In this document: one piece after another, positions 41,925 through 51,774 of the stretch | Layout: the number at the start of each line of letters is the position of its first letter | Position numbering within the stretch: the first letter of the stretch is position 1 | Assembly: GCF_039830135.1 (NCBI RefSeq) | Contig: NZ_CP156081.1 | Span: 2,032,001-2,096,000, forward strand | Direction of reading: 5' to 3' | DNA length: 64,000 nt | Source: Defluviimonas sp. SAOS-178_SWC | Lineage (GTDB): Bacteria > Pseudomonadota > Alphaproteobacteria > Rhodobacterales > Rhodobacteraceae | Translations under genes and position numbers: made by a program | The notes under the pieces: generated by a model | Seen by the model: the letters and a program-made list of their open reading frames with translations, nothing else | Databases searched by the model: none | What the model was told of the DNA's origin: nothing

Positions 41925-41947
41925 GCGGGGGCCGGAACGGTCCCCGC
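41925..41947. terminator. bidirectional hairpin between convergent genes
   Basis: GCGGGGGCC and GGTCCCCGC pair over nine positions with one G-U and a five-base GGAAC loop. It sits between the convergent outer membrane protein and TPM genes. There is no T-tract, so termination strength is uncertain. Confidence 0.45.
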
Positions 41948-41950
41948 CGC

Positions 41951-42805
41951 CTACCATCGCCCGGTGGCGCCGCCGCCGGAAGATCGCCCTCCGCCGAAGG
42001 AACCGCGTCTGCCCGACGCAGTCTTGCGCGGGATGGCGTAGGGCCGGTCCTCGTGGAAATCGCAATGCCGGCAGCGCGTCCGGACGACACCGGGCCCGTC
42101 ATCTTCGGCCGTGGCTGACGCCACGACCTCACGCCCGCGCCGCATTCCGAGGCGGCCGCAGGCGGGGCAGCGCCGGAGCACCTGTAGTGCATCGCCGATC
42201 CGCCGCCGGACCGCGATCAGCCCCCCAAAGGCGGCAAGCGCGAGGACAGGCACCCAACCCGGAATCCCACCCGGCGCGGCCTTTTGCAACGCTTCCGGCG
42301 GCAGGTCCAGCGCGTGCCGCCGCGCGATCCGGGCGATTGTCTCGCCGGTCCCGGCCACGATCCCGCGCTGGTAGTCGCCGTCCCGGAAGTCGGGCAGAAA
42401 AAAGCGGCTGATGATATCCTGGGCGAGAACGTCGTAACCCTGACCATAGGCGCTGCCGAGCGCGATCCGCATTTCCCGGTCGGCCACCGCCACGAGGACG
42501 AGGATGCCGTCGTTCCGGTCGGCCCGGCCAATCCCCCAATCGTTGAAGAGACCGGTCGCGAAAGCCTCGATCGACGCGGACGGGGCGTAGTCGTCGCGCG
42601 TCCGGATCGTCAGCACCGTCATTTCGACACCGGTCTCCGCCTCGAGGGTTTCAAGCATGGTGCGAAGACCGTTCTCGGCGGCCGGGTCGAGAGCCCCGGC
42701 AAGGTCGGACACGAAAGCATCCATATAGGGCGGATAGACCTCCGCCTTCGCGAGCCCGGACCAGAGGAGCGCGGACAGGATCACGACGGTGACGAAACGG
42801 AACAT
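41951..42805 (-). CDS. TPM domain protein (YgcG family)
   Basis: A 284-residue protein. It has a signal peptide (VTVVILSALLWSGLAKA), then a TPM domain (about residues 25-160; VSDLAGALDPAAENGLRTML and WGIGRADRNDGILVLVAV are typical). A membrane helix lies at about 180-198, then a zinc-ribbon-like CPACGRLG...CRHCDF segment and a Gly/Ser-rich tail (SFGGGRSSGGGATGRW). Proteins of this type are membrane-bound with the TPM domain outside; some are linked to photosystem repair or phosphatase activity, but bacterial roles are unclear. It converges on the opacity-type gene. Confidence 0.88.
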   Translation of the reverse strand: MFRFVTVVILSALLWSGLAKAEVYPPYMDAFVSDLAGALDPAAENGLRTMLETLEAETGVEMTVLTIRTRDDYAPSASIEAFATGLFNDWGIGRADRNDGILVLVAVADREMRIALGSAYGQGYDVLAQDIISRFFLPDFRDGDYQRGIVAGTGETIARIARRHALDLPPEALQKAAPGGIPGWVPVLALAAFGGLIAVRRRIGDALQVLRRCPACGRLGMRRGREVVASATAEDDGPGVVRTRCRHCDFHEDRPYAIPRKTASGRRGSFGGGRSSGGGATGRW

Positions 42806-43043
42806 GGGCCGGCATCCTTTCCGCCCGTCCGGAATGACGGGCGATGCTCACTGGATAGGGGCCCGGCCGGGGAGATGGCAAGCGCCCTTGGCAGCATCCC
42901 ACGCGCCCGACTGGCGAACGGGAGCGCGTGACGACAGCCCTCACCCCCCGGTTGCATGGCGGTGGCAAAACCGCAACTTGCCCCCGCAAGGATGGGAAAT
43001 GACGCGACAATAGACCAATTCTCCTCCAAAACCCGCCATGATC

Positions 43044-43057
43044 TTGCGCCAGATCAA
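43044..43057. promoter_or_regulatory. candidate FNR/FnrL-type site
   Basis: TTGCGCCAGATCAA fits the TTGNN-N4-NNCAA pattern of the FNR/CRP family, with an outer C/G pair extending the dyad. It lies 51 bases upstream of the lipoprotein gene in the 302-base gap 42806-43107, which otherwise shows no gene. A CRP-family regulator responding to oxygen or nitric oxide is possible. Confidence 0.4.
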
Positions 43058-43107
43058 GAAAGATCGCGGTGCCGATTCGCCGCGCGTGACCAGGGACGGA
43101 GTACCCG

Positions 43108-43716
43108 ATGCGATTTCGCGATGTTGCAACCAGATTGTCGGTAGTGATCCTCGTCATGGCTCTTGCGGCCTGTGGCGGCACGTTTCGGACCTACTATGAC
43201 GAAAGCCCCGACGCGACGAACTGGCGCGTGACATCCGTCGACGTGTCGGTGCCGCGTACCCTCGTCGTGTCGGAGGAGGAGATATTCCTGCCGAAGGCCG
43301 ATATCGTCTGGCGCGAGGATGCCGCTGGCGACCGATACGAACAAGTCGCCGCAATCATGAAAAACGCGATCGGGCAGGGTGCCGCCGGCCTGAAGGGAGA
43401 TCGGCCGGTCCGGTTCGAAGTCACGATGGCGCGCTTTCACGCGATGACCTTCCTTGCCGAAACCCGCGCCCCCGGCGGCGTTCACGACATCGAGTTCACC
43501 ATCACCGCGCTTGACGCGGAAAGCGGCAAGGTCCTCGCCGGCCCGGACTATATCGAGGCATCCTTTCCGGCGATGACCGGGGCGACGATGTCGGAAGCCC
43601 GGGTGCAGGGCGAGACCCAGAAAAGCCAGATCACCAGCCACGTCGCGCGGACCATCGCCAGCTGGCTCGGCACCGGGCCCGACGCGCGGCGGACCTTCTC
43701 CAGCCTCGGCGGCTGA
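43108..43716 (+). CDS. Lipoprotein of unknown function (DUF6778-like)
   Basis: A 202-residue secreted protein with an N-terminal signal and lipobox LAAC (residues 19-22: VILVMALAACGG), so probably a lipoprotein anchored through Cys22. The rest has a mixed alpha/beta pattern with VDVSVPRTLVVSEEEIFLPKADIVWRE and later GGVHDIEFTITALDAESGKV. It resembles a Rhodobacterales lipoprotein family I believe is DUF6778, but I cannot confirm this. An FNR-like palindrome precedes it. Function unknown. Confidence 0.75.
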   Translation: MRFRDVATRLSVVILVMALAACGGTFRTYYDESPDATNWRVTSVDVSVPRTLVVSEEEIFLPKADIVWREDAAGDRYEQVAAIMKNAIGQGAAGLKGDRPVRFEVTMARFHAMTFLAETRAPGGVHDIEFTITALDAESGKVLAGPDYIEASFPAMTGATMSEARVQGETQKSQITSHVARTIASWLGTGPDARRTFSSLGG

Positions 43717-43946
43717 TCGACGCCGGCAACCCTGCGGGCGAGGCGCGCGGAATGCCTTGGCAGGGCGCGGAAATCGCGCTATGCAACGCCGCATGACGAC
43801 CTACGGTAACATCTGCATTATCTGCATTACCGGCTGACACAGGCGTTTCGGAATGGAAACGCCGGATCAGGCGGGCCGTTCTTCTGTTTCCAACATCCGA
43901 AGAGATTGGTAAGCCCGCCACCGGGACGCGTGCGCGAGGACAAGGC

Positions 43947-45344
43947 ATGACCACGATCAGGCTCTACAACACGAAGACCCGCACGAAAGAGGTTTTCGAG
44001 CCCATCGACCGCGAAAACGTGCGGATGTATGTCTGCGGGCCGACGGTCTACGACCGCGCCCATATCGGCAACGCGCGCCCGGTCATCGTCTTCGACGTGC
44101 TCTTCCGGCTTCTCCGTCACGTCTACGGGGCGGATCACGTCACCTATGTCCGCAACTTCACCGACGTCGACGACAAGATCAACGCCGAGGCCCAGCGGCG
44201 GAAAGAGGCGGGCGATCCCCGGTCGTTGGAAGAACTGATCCGAGAGCGGACGGACGAGACGATCCGCTGGTATCACGACGACATGGGCGCGCTCGGCAAC
44301 CTTTCCCCGACGCTGGAGCCGCGCGCGACCGAATTTATCGGCCAGATGATCGCGATGATCGAGGGACTGATCGCGAGCGGTCACGCCTATGCGAAAGAGG
44401 GCCATGTCCTCTTCCGGGTGCGGAGCTACAGGGATTACGGCAAGCTTTCCGGCCGGTCGGTCGACGACATGATCGCCGGGGCACGGGTCGAGGTCGCGCC
44501 CTTCAAGGAAGACCCGATGGATTTCGTCCTCTGGAAGCCGTCGAGCGATGACCTGCCGGGCTGGGAAAGCCCGTGGGGGCGCGGCCGACCCGGCTGGCAT
44601 ATCGAATGCTCCGCCATGAGCCACGAGCTTCTCGGCGACAGTTTCGACATCCACGGCGGCGGCATCGACCTTCAGTTCCCGCACCATGAGAACGAGATCG
44701 CCCAGTCGGCCTGCGCCCACCCGGAGGCGGATTTCGCCCGGGTCTGGATGCATAACGAGATGCTTCAGGTCGAGGGCAGGAAGATGTCCAAGAGCCTGGG
44801 CAACTTTTTCACCGTGCGCGATCTGCTGGATCAGGGGGTGCCGGGTGAGGTGATCCGTTTCGTTTATCTCTCGACCCACTACTCCAAGCCGATGGACTGG
44901 ACGGAAGAAAAGGCCAAGCAGGCGGCAAGAACATTAAGGAAGTGGCGTGAGGTTACCGCTGATGTCGTCACGATGTGTGGTGCACCAACATCGATCCTCG
45001 ACACGTTGGGTGATGACCTAAACACCGCCGGTGCGCTCGCTGAGTTGCACAGTCTGGCCAAAACGGGCGCGGCCGCAGAGTTGAAAGCCGGCGCTCTGCT
45101 ATTGGGGCTCCTTCAAGATGGGATGGGAGACTGGCTGCATAAACCGGGCGTGCAACTTGACGCGTTGACGAACAAGCTTTCGGAGCTGAGGGCAACGGCA
45201 AAGGAAACGAAGGATTTTTCAACTGCAGACGCGTTTCGCGATGCATTGACGGCCGCCGGCGTCAAAGTCGCGATTTCCAAAGACGGCATTGTTCTGGTGG
45301 CAGGACCAGAAGTGGATGTATCCAAACTGGAGGCCTTGGAATGA
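43947..45344 (+). CDS. cysS: Cysteinyl-tRNA synthetase
   Basis: A 465-residue class I aminoacyl-tRNA synthetase. Zinc ligand Cys near [14 protein letters not shown]-type motif AHIGNARPV near residue 40, zinc Cys/His in [13 protein letters not shown] and HHENEIAQS, and KMSKS near residue 278 are all present. The DALR-like anticodon domain is C-terminal. From about base 44925 the composition changes: GC falls to about 57% against about 65% upstream, with more A/T at codon third positions (for example GTTACCGCTGATGTC). The protein remains intact, so the 3' third may derive from recombination with a related species. Confidence 0.95.
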   Translation: MTTIRLYNTKTRTKEVFEPIDRENVRMYVCGPTVYDRAHIGNARPVIVFDVLFRLLRHVYGADHVTYVRNFTDVDDKINAEAQRRKEAGDPRSLEELIRERTDETIRWYHDDMGALGNLSPTLEPRATEFIGQMIAMIEGLIASGHAYAKEGHVLFRVRSYRDYGKLSGRSVDDMIAGARVEVAPFKEDPMDFVLWKPSSDDLPGWESPWGRGRPGWHIECSAMSHELLGDSFDIHGGGIDLQFPHHENEIAQSACAHPEADFARVWMHNEMLQVEGRKMSKSLGNFFTVRDLLDQGVPGEVIRFVYLSTHYSKPMDWTEEKAKQAARTLRKWREVTADVVTMCGAPTSILDTLGDDLNTAGALAELHSLAKTGAAAELKAGALLLGLLQDGMGDWLHKPGVQLDALTNKLSELRATAKETKDFSTADAFRDALTAAGVKVAISKDGIVLVAGPEVDVSKLEALE

Positions 45345-45394
45345 TGCTGAGGCCGATCCAAAGCACAGCAGAGGTTCGCGCCCGGCCCGAGGGT

Positions 45395-45412
45395 GGGGGC
45401 GATTTCGCCCCC
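45395..45412 (+). promoter_or_regulatory. hairpin 1 between cysS and cimA
   Basis: GGGGGCGATTTCGCCCCC is a perfect eight-pair stem with a TT centre (effective loop larger). It has no T-tract and lies about 60 bases upstream of the cimA ATG. It may act as a processing or attenuation element. Confidence 0.45.
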
Positions 45413-45438
45413 GCCCTGGGGGGCGGGTCGGGGGCGAA

Positions 45439-45458
45439 CCGGGTCGCAAGCGACCCGG
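45439..45458 (+). promoter_or_regulatory. hairpin 2 between cysS and cimA
   Basis: CCGGGTCGCAAGCGACCCGG is a perfect nine-pair palindrome around AA, ending 15 bases before the cimA ATG. It could occlude the cimA ribosome site, since no clear Shine-Dalgarno other than GGAGACGGG is visible beyond it. Confidence 0.45.
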
Positions 45459-45473
45459 AGACGGGCGCGAAAA

Positions 45474-47096
45474 ATGGATAAAGAACGCCTCTACCTTTAC
45501 GACACGACGCTCCGCGACGGGCAGCAGACGCAGGGCGTGCAGTTCTCGGTCGCCGACAAGATCCAGATCGCGAACGCGCTCGACGCGCTCGGGCTCGACT
45601 ATATCGAGGGCGGCTGGCCCGGCGCCAACCCGACCGACAGCGACTTCTTCGAGGCACGGCCCCGGACCCGCGCCACCTTCACCGCCTTCGGCATGACCAA
45701 GCGGGCCGGACGCTCGGCGGAGAATGACGAGGTTCTGGCGGGCGTCCTCAACGCCGGCACACCCGCCGTCTGCCTTGTCGGCAAGACCCACGATTTCCAC
45801 GTCACCACGGCGCTCGGCATCACGCTCGACGAGAACGTGGAGAATATCCGCGCCTCCGTCGCCCATCTCGCCGCCAGGGGACGCGAGGCGCTGTTCGACG
45901 CCGAGCATTTCTTCGACGGCTACAAGGCCAACCCTGCCTACGCGATGGAGTGCCTGAACGCGGCCTTCGCGGCCGGCGCCCGCTGGATCGTGCTGTGCGA
46001 CACCAATGGCGGCACGCTTCCCGCCGAGGTCGGCCGGATCACCGCCGAGGTCATCGCCGCCGGCATCCCCGGCGACAGGGTCGGCATCCATACCCATGAC
46101 GACACCGGCAACGCCGTCGCCGCCAGCCTCGCCGCCGTCGATGCCGGCGCGCGGCAGGTGCAGGGCACGCTGAACGGCCTTGGAGAGCGCTGCGGCAACG
46201 CGAACCTCACCTCGCTGATCCCGACGCTGATCCTGAAGGAGCCCTATGCCAGCCGGTTCGAGACCGGCGTCAGCCGCGACGCGCTGAAGGGGATGACGAA
46301 GGTGTCGCGCCTGCTCGACGATATCCTCAACCGCGTTCCCTTGCGCTCGGCCGCCTATGTCGGCGCCTCGGCCTTTGCCCACAAGGCCGGCCTCCATGCC
46401 AGCGCGATCCTGAAAGACCCGACGACCTACGAACATGTCGACCCTTCCCTTGTAGGCAACGACCGGGTGATCCCGATGTCGAACCAGGCGGGCCAGTCGA
46501 ACCTGCGCATGCGCCTTGCCGCCGCCGGGATCGAGGTCGCGGACAAGGATCCGGCCCTTGCCCGCATCCTCGACGTCATCAAGACCCGCGAGGATCAGGG
46601 CTATGCCTATGACGGCGCGCAGGCGTCGTTCGAGCTCTTGGCGCGGCGCGAGCTTGGCCTCCTGCCGCGCTACTTCGAGGTCAAGCGCTACCGGGTGACG
46701 GTGGAGCGGCGGAAGAACAAGTATGACCGCATGGTCACGCTCTCCGAAGCCGTCGTCGTGGTGAAGATCGGCGGCGAGAAGATGCTGTCGGTGTCGGAAT
46801 CGATGGACGAGACCGGTGCCGACCGGGGGCCGGTCAACGCGCTCTCGAAGGCGCTGGCGAAGGATCTCGGGCCCTATCAGGCCAATATCGACGACATGAA
46901 GCTTGTCGATTTCAAGGTGCGGATCACCCAAGGCGGCACCGAGGCGGTGACCCGCGTCATCATCGACAGCGAGGACAGTGCGGGGCATCGCTGGTCGACC
47001 GTGGGCGTCAGCCCCAACATCGTCGACGCGAGCTTCGAGGCGCTGCTTGACGCGATCACCTGGAAGCTGGTCCGCGACGGGGCTCGGCCGGCATGA
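45474..47096 (+). CDS. cimA: (R)-citramalate synthase
   Basis: A 540-residue HMGL/LeuA-type synthase. The catalytic motif YDTTLRDGQQTQGVQ starts at residue 8, and the HxH metal motif is IHTHDDTGNA near residue 205. The C-terminal LeuA-type regulatory domain contains SALSKALAKDLGPYQANIDDM. Together with DGQQTQGV and NPTDSDFF these identify CimA: acetyl-CoA + pyruvate to citramalate, the threonine-independent entry to isoleucine. The start MDKERLYLYDTTL was chosen because the upstream frame only reads through hairpin sequence. It overlaps the next gene by four bases (ATGA). Confidence 0.93.
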   Translation: MDKERLYLYDTTLRDGQQTQGVQFSVADKIQIANALDALGLDYIEGGWPGANPTDSDFFEARPRTRATFTAFGMTKRAGRSAENDEVLAGVLNAGTPAVCLVGKTHDFHVTTALGITLDENVENIRASVAHLAARGREALFDAEHFFDGYKANPAYAMECLNAAFAAGARWIVLCDTNGGTLPAEVGRITAEVIAAGIPGDRVGIHTHDDTGNAVAASLAAVDAGARQVQGTLNGLGERCGNANLTSLIPTLILKEPYASRFETGVSRDALKGMTKVSRLLDDILNRVPLRSAAYVGASAFAHKAGLHASAILKDPTTYEHVDPSLVGNDRVIPMSNQAGQSNLRMRLAAAGIEVADKDPALARILDVIKTREDQGYAYDGAQASFELLARRELGLLPRYFEVKRYRVTVERRKNKYDRMVTLSEAVVVVKIGGEKMLSVSESMDETGADRGPVNALSKALAKDLGPYQANIDDMKLVDFKVRITQGGTEAVTRVIIDSEDSAGHRWSTVGVSPNIVDASFEALLDAITWKLVRDGARPA

Positions 47097-47863
47097 GCCT
47101 TGAGGCCTGCGCCGGGCTTGTCGCCGAAGGCGATCCCGACCGCTTCGCCGCGACGATGGCGGCGCCCGTCGCGGCGCGGTCGCTGCTCTGGCCGCTCTAC
47201 GCCATCAACCTGGAAATTGCCCGCGCGCCCTGGGCCTCGGCCGAGCCGATGGTGGCCGAGATGCGGCTGCAATGGTGGATCAACACGATCGGTGAACTGG
47301 CCGGAGGGGCGGGCCGGGCCGGGCATCCGGTGACGGAGGCGCTGGCGCCGATGCTTGCCGCAGACGGCGTCCTCGCGGACCTCCTCATCGGTATCGCCGA
47401 GGCGCGGCGATGGGATTGCTGGCGCGAGCCGTTCACCGGCCGCGCCGATTTCGACGCCTATCTCGACGCGACGTCGGGCAACCTGATGTGGGCCGCCGCC
47501 CGGACGCTTGGTGCCCCCGCCGCCGCGGAACCCGCAATCCGCGACTTTGCATGGGGCGCGGGGCTCTCCGCCTATCTCCGCGCGGTCCCGGAGCTTGAGG
47601 CGCGGGGCCGCATCCCCCTTGTCGATGGCCGGCCAGACGCCCTTCGCAGGCTTGCCGTCGAGGGCCGCGCACGCATGCGCCGCGCGCGGGCGTCCGCTAT
47701 TCCCCGGGCGGCCCGGCCCGCGCTCTGGTCCGGCGCCAGCGCTGAACGAATCCTCGCGCTCGCCGAACGGGAGCCTGCGCGGGTCGCGGAGGGAACGCTG
47801 AATCTGTCCGACTTCGGCCGGAGATGGGCGCTCCTCATCCGGGTATTCACCGGCCGTATCTGA
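47093..47863 (+). CDS. Squalene/phytoene synthase-like protein (NDUFAF6-type)
   Basis: A 256-residue member of the squalene/phytoene synthase superfamily, coupled to cimA by ATGA. N-terminal RSLLWPLYAINLEIAR and MRLQWWINTI are similar to the NDUFAF6 branch. The Asp-rich DxxxD metal motifs of real prenyl synthases are not intact: the first position reads QWWINTIGEL. Mitochondrial NDUFAF6 helps complex I assembly, and alphaproteobacterial homologs have been proposed to do likewise. Isoprenoid synthesis therefore looks less likely. The C-terminal part is Arg-rich. Confidence 0.8.
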   Translation: MSLEACAGLVAEGDPDRFAATMAAPVAARSLLWPLYAINLEIARAPWASAEPMVAEMRLQWWINTIGELAGGAGRAGHPVTEALAPMLAADGVLADLLIGIAEARRWDCWREPFTGRADFDAYLDATSGNLMWAAARTLGAPAAAEPAIRDFAWGAGLSAYLRAVPELEARGRIPLVDGRPDALRRLAVEGRARMRRARASAIPRAARPALWSGASAERILALAEREPARVAEGTLNLSDFGRRWALLIRVFTGRI

Positions 47864-47921
47864 CGCCGCGTCTTCATTGTCAAATCAGGCCGGGTGCGGC
47901 GACGGGGGCCGCGCGCGCCAA

Positions 47922-49142
47922 TCAGCCCCTCGGCCGCAGCACCAGCCAGATGAGCGACCCGCCCGCTAGAACAAGGAAGGGCAGCATCGCGATATTGACC
48001 GCCTGCCAGCCGGCGATGACGCTCGACCCGGAGCAGTTCATCAGTGTCCCCGACGAGAGCGATGCCAGGGTCACGCCACCGAAGACGACGAGGTCGTTGA
48101 TCCCCTGGATCCGCCCGCGCTCTTCCGGCGTATGGGCGGAGGACAGAAGCGTCGTGGCCCCGATGAAGCCGAAGTTCCAGCCGATCCCGAGTAGGATCAG
48201 GGCAAGGAAGAACTGTTCGAGGTCGACGCCCGACAGCGCGACGGCCCCCGCAGCGGCGAGAATGACAAGTCCCGTCCCGATGATCGCCGGCGCGCCGAAC
48301 CGGGCGATCAGGTGGCCGGTGAAGAACGAGGGGATGAACATCGCCAGCACATGCGCGGACACGATGTCGGCGGCATTGTCGCTTTCGAAGCCGCAACCGA
48401 CGACGGCCAGCGGCGTCGAGGTCATGACGAGGTTCATCAGCGCATAGCTGACCATGGCGCAGATCATCGCGACGACGATGGTCGGGTCGCGCAGCATCTC
48501 GCGCCGGGTCCGGCCCAACGGCTCCCCGTCGGCGCGGCGGGGCGGGGGGGGGATGTCGAGCATCAGGAAGAGCGAGGCGCCGAGGATGTTGAGAACGATG
48601 ACGGCCAGGTAGGTGCCGAGGAAGGCCACCGGCATCGCCTCGGACGTCGCCTTGACCAGCTGCGGACCGATGATCGCGGAGGCAAGGCCGCCGGCCATCA
48701 CCCAGGAGATCGCCTTCGGCCGGAACGCTTCGGTCGCCGTGTCGGCGGCGGCGAAGCGGTAAAATCCTTGCGCCGACATGTAGAGGCCGGTCAGGAAGGA
48801 CCCGCCGAGAAAGATCGCGAAAGATCCGGAATAAAGACCGAAGGCGCAAACGGCCGCCCCGGCCGCCCCGCCCGTTGTCCCGGCCCAGAAGCCTGACCGC
48901 CGCCCGAACCGCCCCATGAACGAGGAGAGCGGCGTCGCCGCGAGCATGGAGCCGAGCACGATCATCGTGATCGGCAGCGTCGCCCAGCAGGGATTGGGCG
49001 ACAGCATCTGCCCGGCTAGGCCGCCGACGACGAAGACCATCGGCATCTGCGATCCGAGGATTGCCTGCGCCAGAACCAACACCACCACGTTGCGGCGGGC
49101 GCGGCTGTCGCTGTCGCTGAGGGCGGGGTCTGCGGTGGTCAT
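47922..49142 (-). CDS. MFS transporter
   Basis: A 406-residue major facilitator protein with twelve predicted helices. The MFS motif between TM2 and TM3 is SSFMGRFGRRSGFWAG, and a matching loop occurs in the second half (GHLIARFGAPAIIG). Substrate unknown; proteins of this type often export drugs or small metabolites. It lies downstream of a TetR-type gene on the same strand with 95 bases between, so TetR may regulate it. It is convergent with the squalene/phytoene-like gene. Confidence 0.9.
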   Translation of the reverse strand: MTTADPALSDSDSRARRNVVVLVLAQAILGSQMPMVFVVGGLAGQMLSPNPCWATLPITMIVLGSMLAATPLSSFMGRFGRRSGFWAGTTGGAAGAAVCAFGLYSGSFAIFLGGSFLTGLYMSAQGFYRFAAADTATEAFRPKAISWVMAGGLASAIIGPQLVKATSEAMPVAFLGTYLAVIVLNILGASLFLMLDIPPPPRRADGEPLGRTRREMLRDPTIVVAMICAMVSYALMNLVMTSTPLAVVGCGFESDNAADIVSAHVLAMFIPSFFTGHLIARFGAPAIIGTGLVILAAAGAVALSGVDLEQFFLALILLGIGWNFGFIGATTLLSSAHTPEERGRIQGINDLVVFGGVTLASLSSGTLMNCSGSSVIAGWQAVNIAMLPFLVLAGGSLIWLVLRPRG

Positions 49143-49237
49143 GGCCCATCCCTAGTCGCAGCCGGGTGCCCCGGCAAGTGCGCTTCCATCGCGAACCAGC
49201 GCGAAATTGTCGCGAGTACAATCGCGGTGACGACCGC

Positions 49238-49855
49238 CTAGCCGTCGGGCGGCACAAGGCCGAGACCGCGGAGGTAGATCCCGATGCCCGTCTCCAGAAG
49301 TTCCTCGGGCGGAAAGGGGGCCCGGGCACCTGGCGCGCCACGGGTGAAAAGCTCCACCACGCCGTGGCTCATCGCCCAGATATGGGCAGAGAACATCGAG
49401 GCGGGCGGGCGCTTTGCTGCCGGAATATGCTGCGACAGCGCCTCGGCCGCGCGCGTAAAGACCTGCCGGGCCCGGTCGGCGGCGCGGGCGAGGTCGGGAT
49501 TGGTGTTGAGCGAGATGCCGCTTTCGAACATCGCCATGTAATGGCCGGGGAATTTCCGTGCGAAGGCGAGATAGGCGCGCCCCGTCGCCTCGAAGGCCGA
49601 AAGTGCGGTGGGCTTGCCGCCGTTATAGGCGTGGTCCATGAGATCGGCGAAGATCTCGAACCCCTGGCGCGCGATCTCGGCGATGAGGTCGTCGCGGCCG
49701 GCGAAGTGGCGATAGACGGCCGCCGGTGTCACGCCGGCGAGCTTCGCCGCGTCCGAGAGCGTGAAACCTTGCGGGCCCTGCTCCTCGATCAGCTTCAGCG
49801 CCGCGTCGATCAACGCCTGGCGGAGGTTGCCGTGATGATAGCCGCGTTTAGCCAT
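49238..49855 (-). CDS. TetR family transcriptional regulator
   Basis: A 205-residue TetR regulator. N-terminal HTH at about residues 27-48 ([21 protein letters not shown]) and a WHG-type C-terminal domain with [14 protein letters not shown]. The ATG ([12 protein letters not shown]) overlaps the ppk2 stop by eight bases, so it is probably co-transcribed with ppk2. It probably controls the adjacent MFS gene or itself. The ligand is not evident. Confidence 0.9.
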   Translation of the reverse strand: MAKRGYHHGNLRQALIDAALKLIEEQGPQGFTLSDAAKLAGVTPAAVYRHFAGRDDLIAEIARQGFEIFADLMDHAYNGGKPTALSAFEATGRAYLAFARKFPGHYMAMFESGISLNTNPDLARAADRARQVFTRAAEALSQHIPAAKRPPASMFSAHIWAMSHGVVELFTRGAPGARAPFPPEELLETGIGIYLRGLGLVPPDG

Positions 49856-50738
49856 CCAGGATGCCGGGGCCTCCGCAGATCCTGCTGTCGACCGGGCCGA
49901 TCGCCTTTCTGTCCTTGCCGGCATAATCGACCGCGTTCAGCACCGACTGGATCGCGGCGATCCGGGCGCGGGCCTTGTCGTCAGCGCGGATCACGGTCCA
50001 GGGGGCATATTCCGAATGCGATTTGGCCAGCGTTTCCTCGATGGCGGCGCTGTACTCGTCCCATTTCTTCAGGCCCTCGACGTCGATCCAGCTCAGTTTC
50101 CACTGTTTCAGCGGATCCATCTCGCGCTTCAGAAATCGGCGAAGCTGTTCGGCCCGGCCGACATTGAGCCAGAGCTTCACGAGGATGATGCCTTCATCGA
50201 CGACCATTTTCTCGAATTCCGGCAATTGCCGAAAGAAAAGCTGGCGTTGCTCGGGCGTGCAGAAGCCGAAGACATGCTCCACCACGCCCCGATTGTACCA
50301 GGACCGGTCGAAGAGCGCGACTTCGCCCGCCGCTGGAAGCCAGTCGATATAGCGCTGAAAATACCACTGTGTCGCCTCGCGCTCGGTCGGTTTCGGCAGG
50401 GCGACGATATAGGCCGCGCGGGGATTGAGGTTCTCCCGCATCCGCTCGATCGCGCCGCCCTTGCCGGCGGCGTCGCGCCCCTCGAAAAGAACGCAGAGGC
50501 GCTTTCCGGTGGCGCGGAGGTCGAAGAGCATCTTCACCAGCTCGACCTGGAGCCGTCTCATGTGCTTGTCGTAGTCCTTGCCCTTCATCTCGCGTTCGTA
50601 AGGGTAGGTCTCCGACAGGATGTCGTCCTTGCCGCCGTCGAGGATCGCCTTTCGCACCGAAGCCGGCGCCCCGGTTTCGAGATACTCCGTGATATCGCCG
50701 ACGAAGGGGATTTGCTGGGGCTCTTCTGGCCTGGCCAT
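49848..50738 (-). CDS. ppk2: Polyphosphate kinase 2
   Basis: A 296-residue PPK2 of the single-domain class. Walker A is [12 protein letters not shown] and Walker B-like [16 protein letters not shown]. The conserved [14 protein letters not shown] and [12 protein letters not shown] segments complete the family pattern. PPK2 uses polyphosphate to phosphorylate nucleoside diphosphates. The start ([11 protein letters not shown]) is chosen over an upstream in-frame start because of homology. It overlaps the tetR gene. Class I length is typical. Confidence 0.95.
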   Translation of the reverse strand: MARPEEPQQIPFVGDITEYLETGAPASVRKAILDGGKDDILSETYPYEREMKGKDYDKHMRRLQVELVKMLFDLRATGKRLCVLFEGRDAAGKGGAIERMRENLNPRAAYIVALPKPTEREATQWYFQRYIDWLPAAGEVALFDRSWYNRGVVEHVFGFCTPEQRQLFFRQLPEFEKMVVDEGIILVKLWLNVGRAEQLRRFLKREMDPLKQWKLSWIDVEGLKKWDEYSAAIEETLAKSHSEYAPWTVIRADDKARARIAAIQSVLNAVDYAGKDRKAIGPVDSRICGGPGILDG

Positions 50739-50819
50739 GATCGCTGCCGTCCTCTGCCGTTTCCCGGACAAGTATGATCATCCGCCGCCGGGGTGCAATC
50801 GCGCCGGTTATCTGCCGGA

Positions 50820-51737
50820 TCAGGCCCCGATCTTCGCCATGTCGAAGGGCGTGGACTGGTAGATCTCGTTGATCCAGTTGCCGTAAAGCAGATGTGCGTG
50901 GCTCCGCCAGCGGTTGACCGGATCCCGCGCCGGGTCGTCGTCGGGGTAGTAGTTCATCGGCACGTTGATCGGCGTGCCGTTCGCGACGTCGCGGTCGTAC
51001 TCTTCCTTCAGCGTGCCGCTGTCATATTCGAGATGGTTGATGATGTAGAGCGCCCGGTGGCAGGGATCATCGACGAGGCAGGGCCCCGACTCGTCCGAGG
51101 TCAGGAGGGTGGTCAGGCCGGGCGCATTGTCGATATCCGCCTGCCGCATCTCGGTCCAGCGGCTGACGGGCATGATGAAATCGTCCGAGAACCCGCGCAG
51201 ATAGGGCGAAGCCGGGGCGAGGTTCTGGTGCCGGAAGCAGCCGAAGGCCTTGTGATCCAGCATGTGCTTCGGCACCCGGTGGAAATGCCACGCCATCGCC
51301 ATGCCGCCCCAGCAGACGCCGAAGGTGGAATGGACGTTGGTCTGGGTCCAGTTCATCACCTCGGTCAGCTCGTCCCAATAGGTGACGTCCTCGAACCGCA
51401 GATGCTCGATCGGCGCGCCGGTGATGATCAGGCCGTCGAACTTCTCGCCCTTGACCTCCTGGAAGGGGCGATAGAACGCCTCCATATGCTCGGCGGCGGT
51501 GTTCTTCGTCTGATGCTCGGACATCCGGATCAGTTGGAAGTCGATCTGCAAGGGGGTCGCGCCGATCAGCCGGGCGAACTGGTTCTCGGTCTGGATCTTC
51601 TTCGGCATCAGGTTGAGAAGCCCGATCCGCAGGGGCCGGATGTCCTGATGCGCGGCGCGATCGGGCGACATCACCATGACGCCTTCCTTCGACAGGACAT
51701 CGAAGGCGGGCAGCGTCTCGGGCAGGGTGATGGGCAT
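50820..51737 (-). CDS. metA: Homoserine O-acyltransferase (MetA/MetAA)
   Basis: A 305-residue homoserine O-acetyl/succinyltransferase of the MetA family, first committed step of methionine synthesis. It has [18 protein letters not shown], the nucleophile Cys in [17 protein letters not shown], and the C-terminal [17 protein letters not shown] is eight bases before the ATG. Acetyl versus succinyl preference cannot be read reliably. It fits with the split methionine synthase genes at the left of the window. Downstream of the P-loop ATPase gene by 37 bases, so the two may be co-transcribed. Confidence 0.95.
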   Translation of the reverse strand: MPITLPETLPAFDVLSKEGVMVMSPDRAAHQDIRPLRIGLLNLMPKKIQTENQFARLIGATPLQIDFQLIRMSEHQTKNTAAEHMEAFYRPFQEVKGEKFDGLIITGAPIEHLRFEDVTYWDELTEVMNWTQTNVHSTFGVCWGGMAMAWHFHRVPKHMLDHKAFGCFRHQNLAPASPYLRGFSDDFIMPVSRWTEMRQADIDNAPGLTTLLTSDESGPCLVDDPCHRALYIINHLEYDSGTLKEEYDRDVANGTPINVPMNYYPDDDPARDPVNRWRSHAHLLYGNWINEIYQSTPFDMAKIGA

Positions 51738-51774
51738 CGGTCGGTCTCCTTCCGGGAAGCCGGAGATAAGGAAG

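Noticed and set aside
43879..43898. Sixth copy of the dispersed repeat (TTCTTCTGTTTCC...)
   Set aside because: Only the first dozen bases match; the AAAATACTCC core and hairpin are missing.
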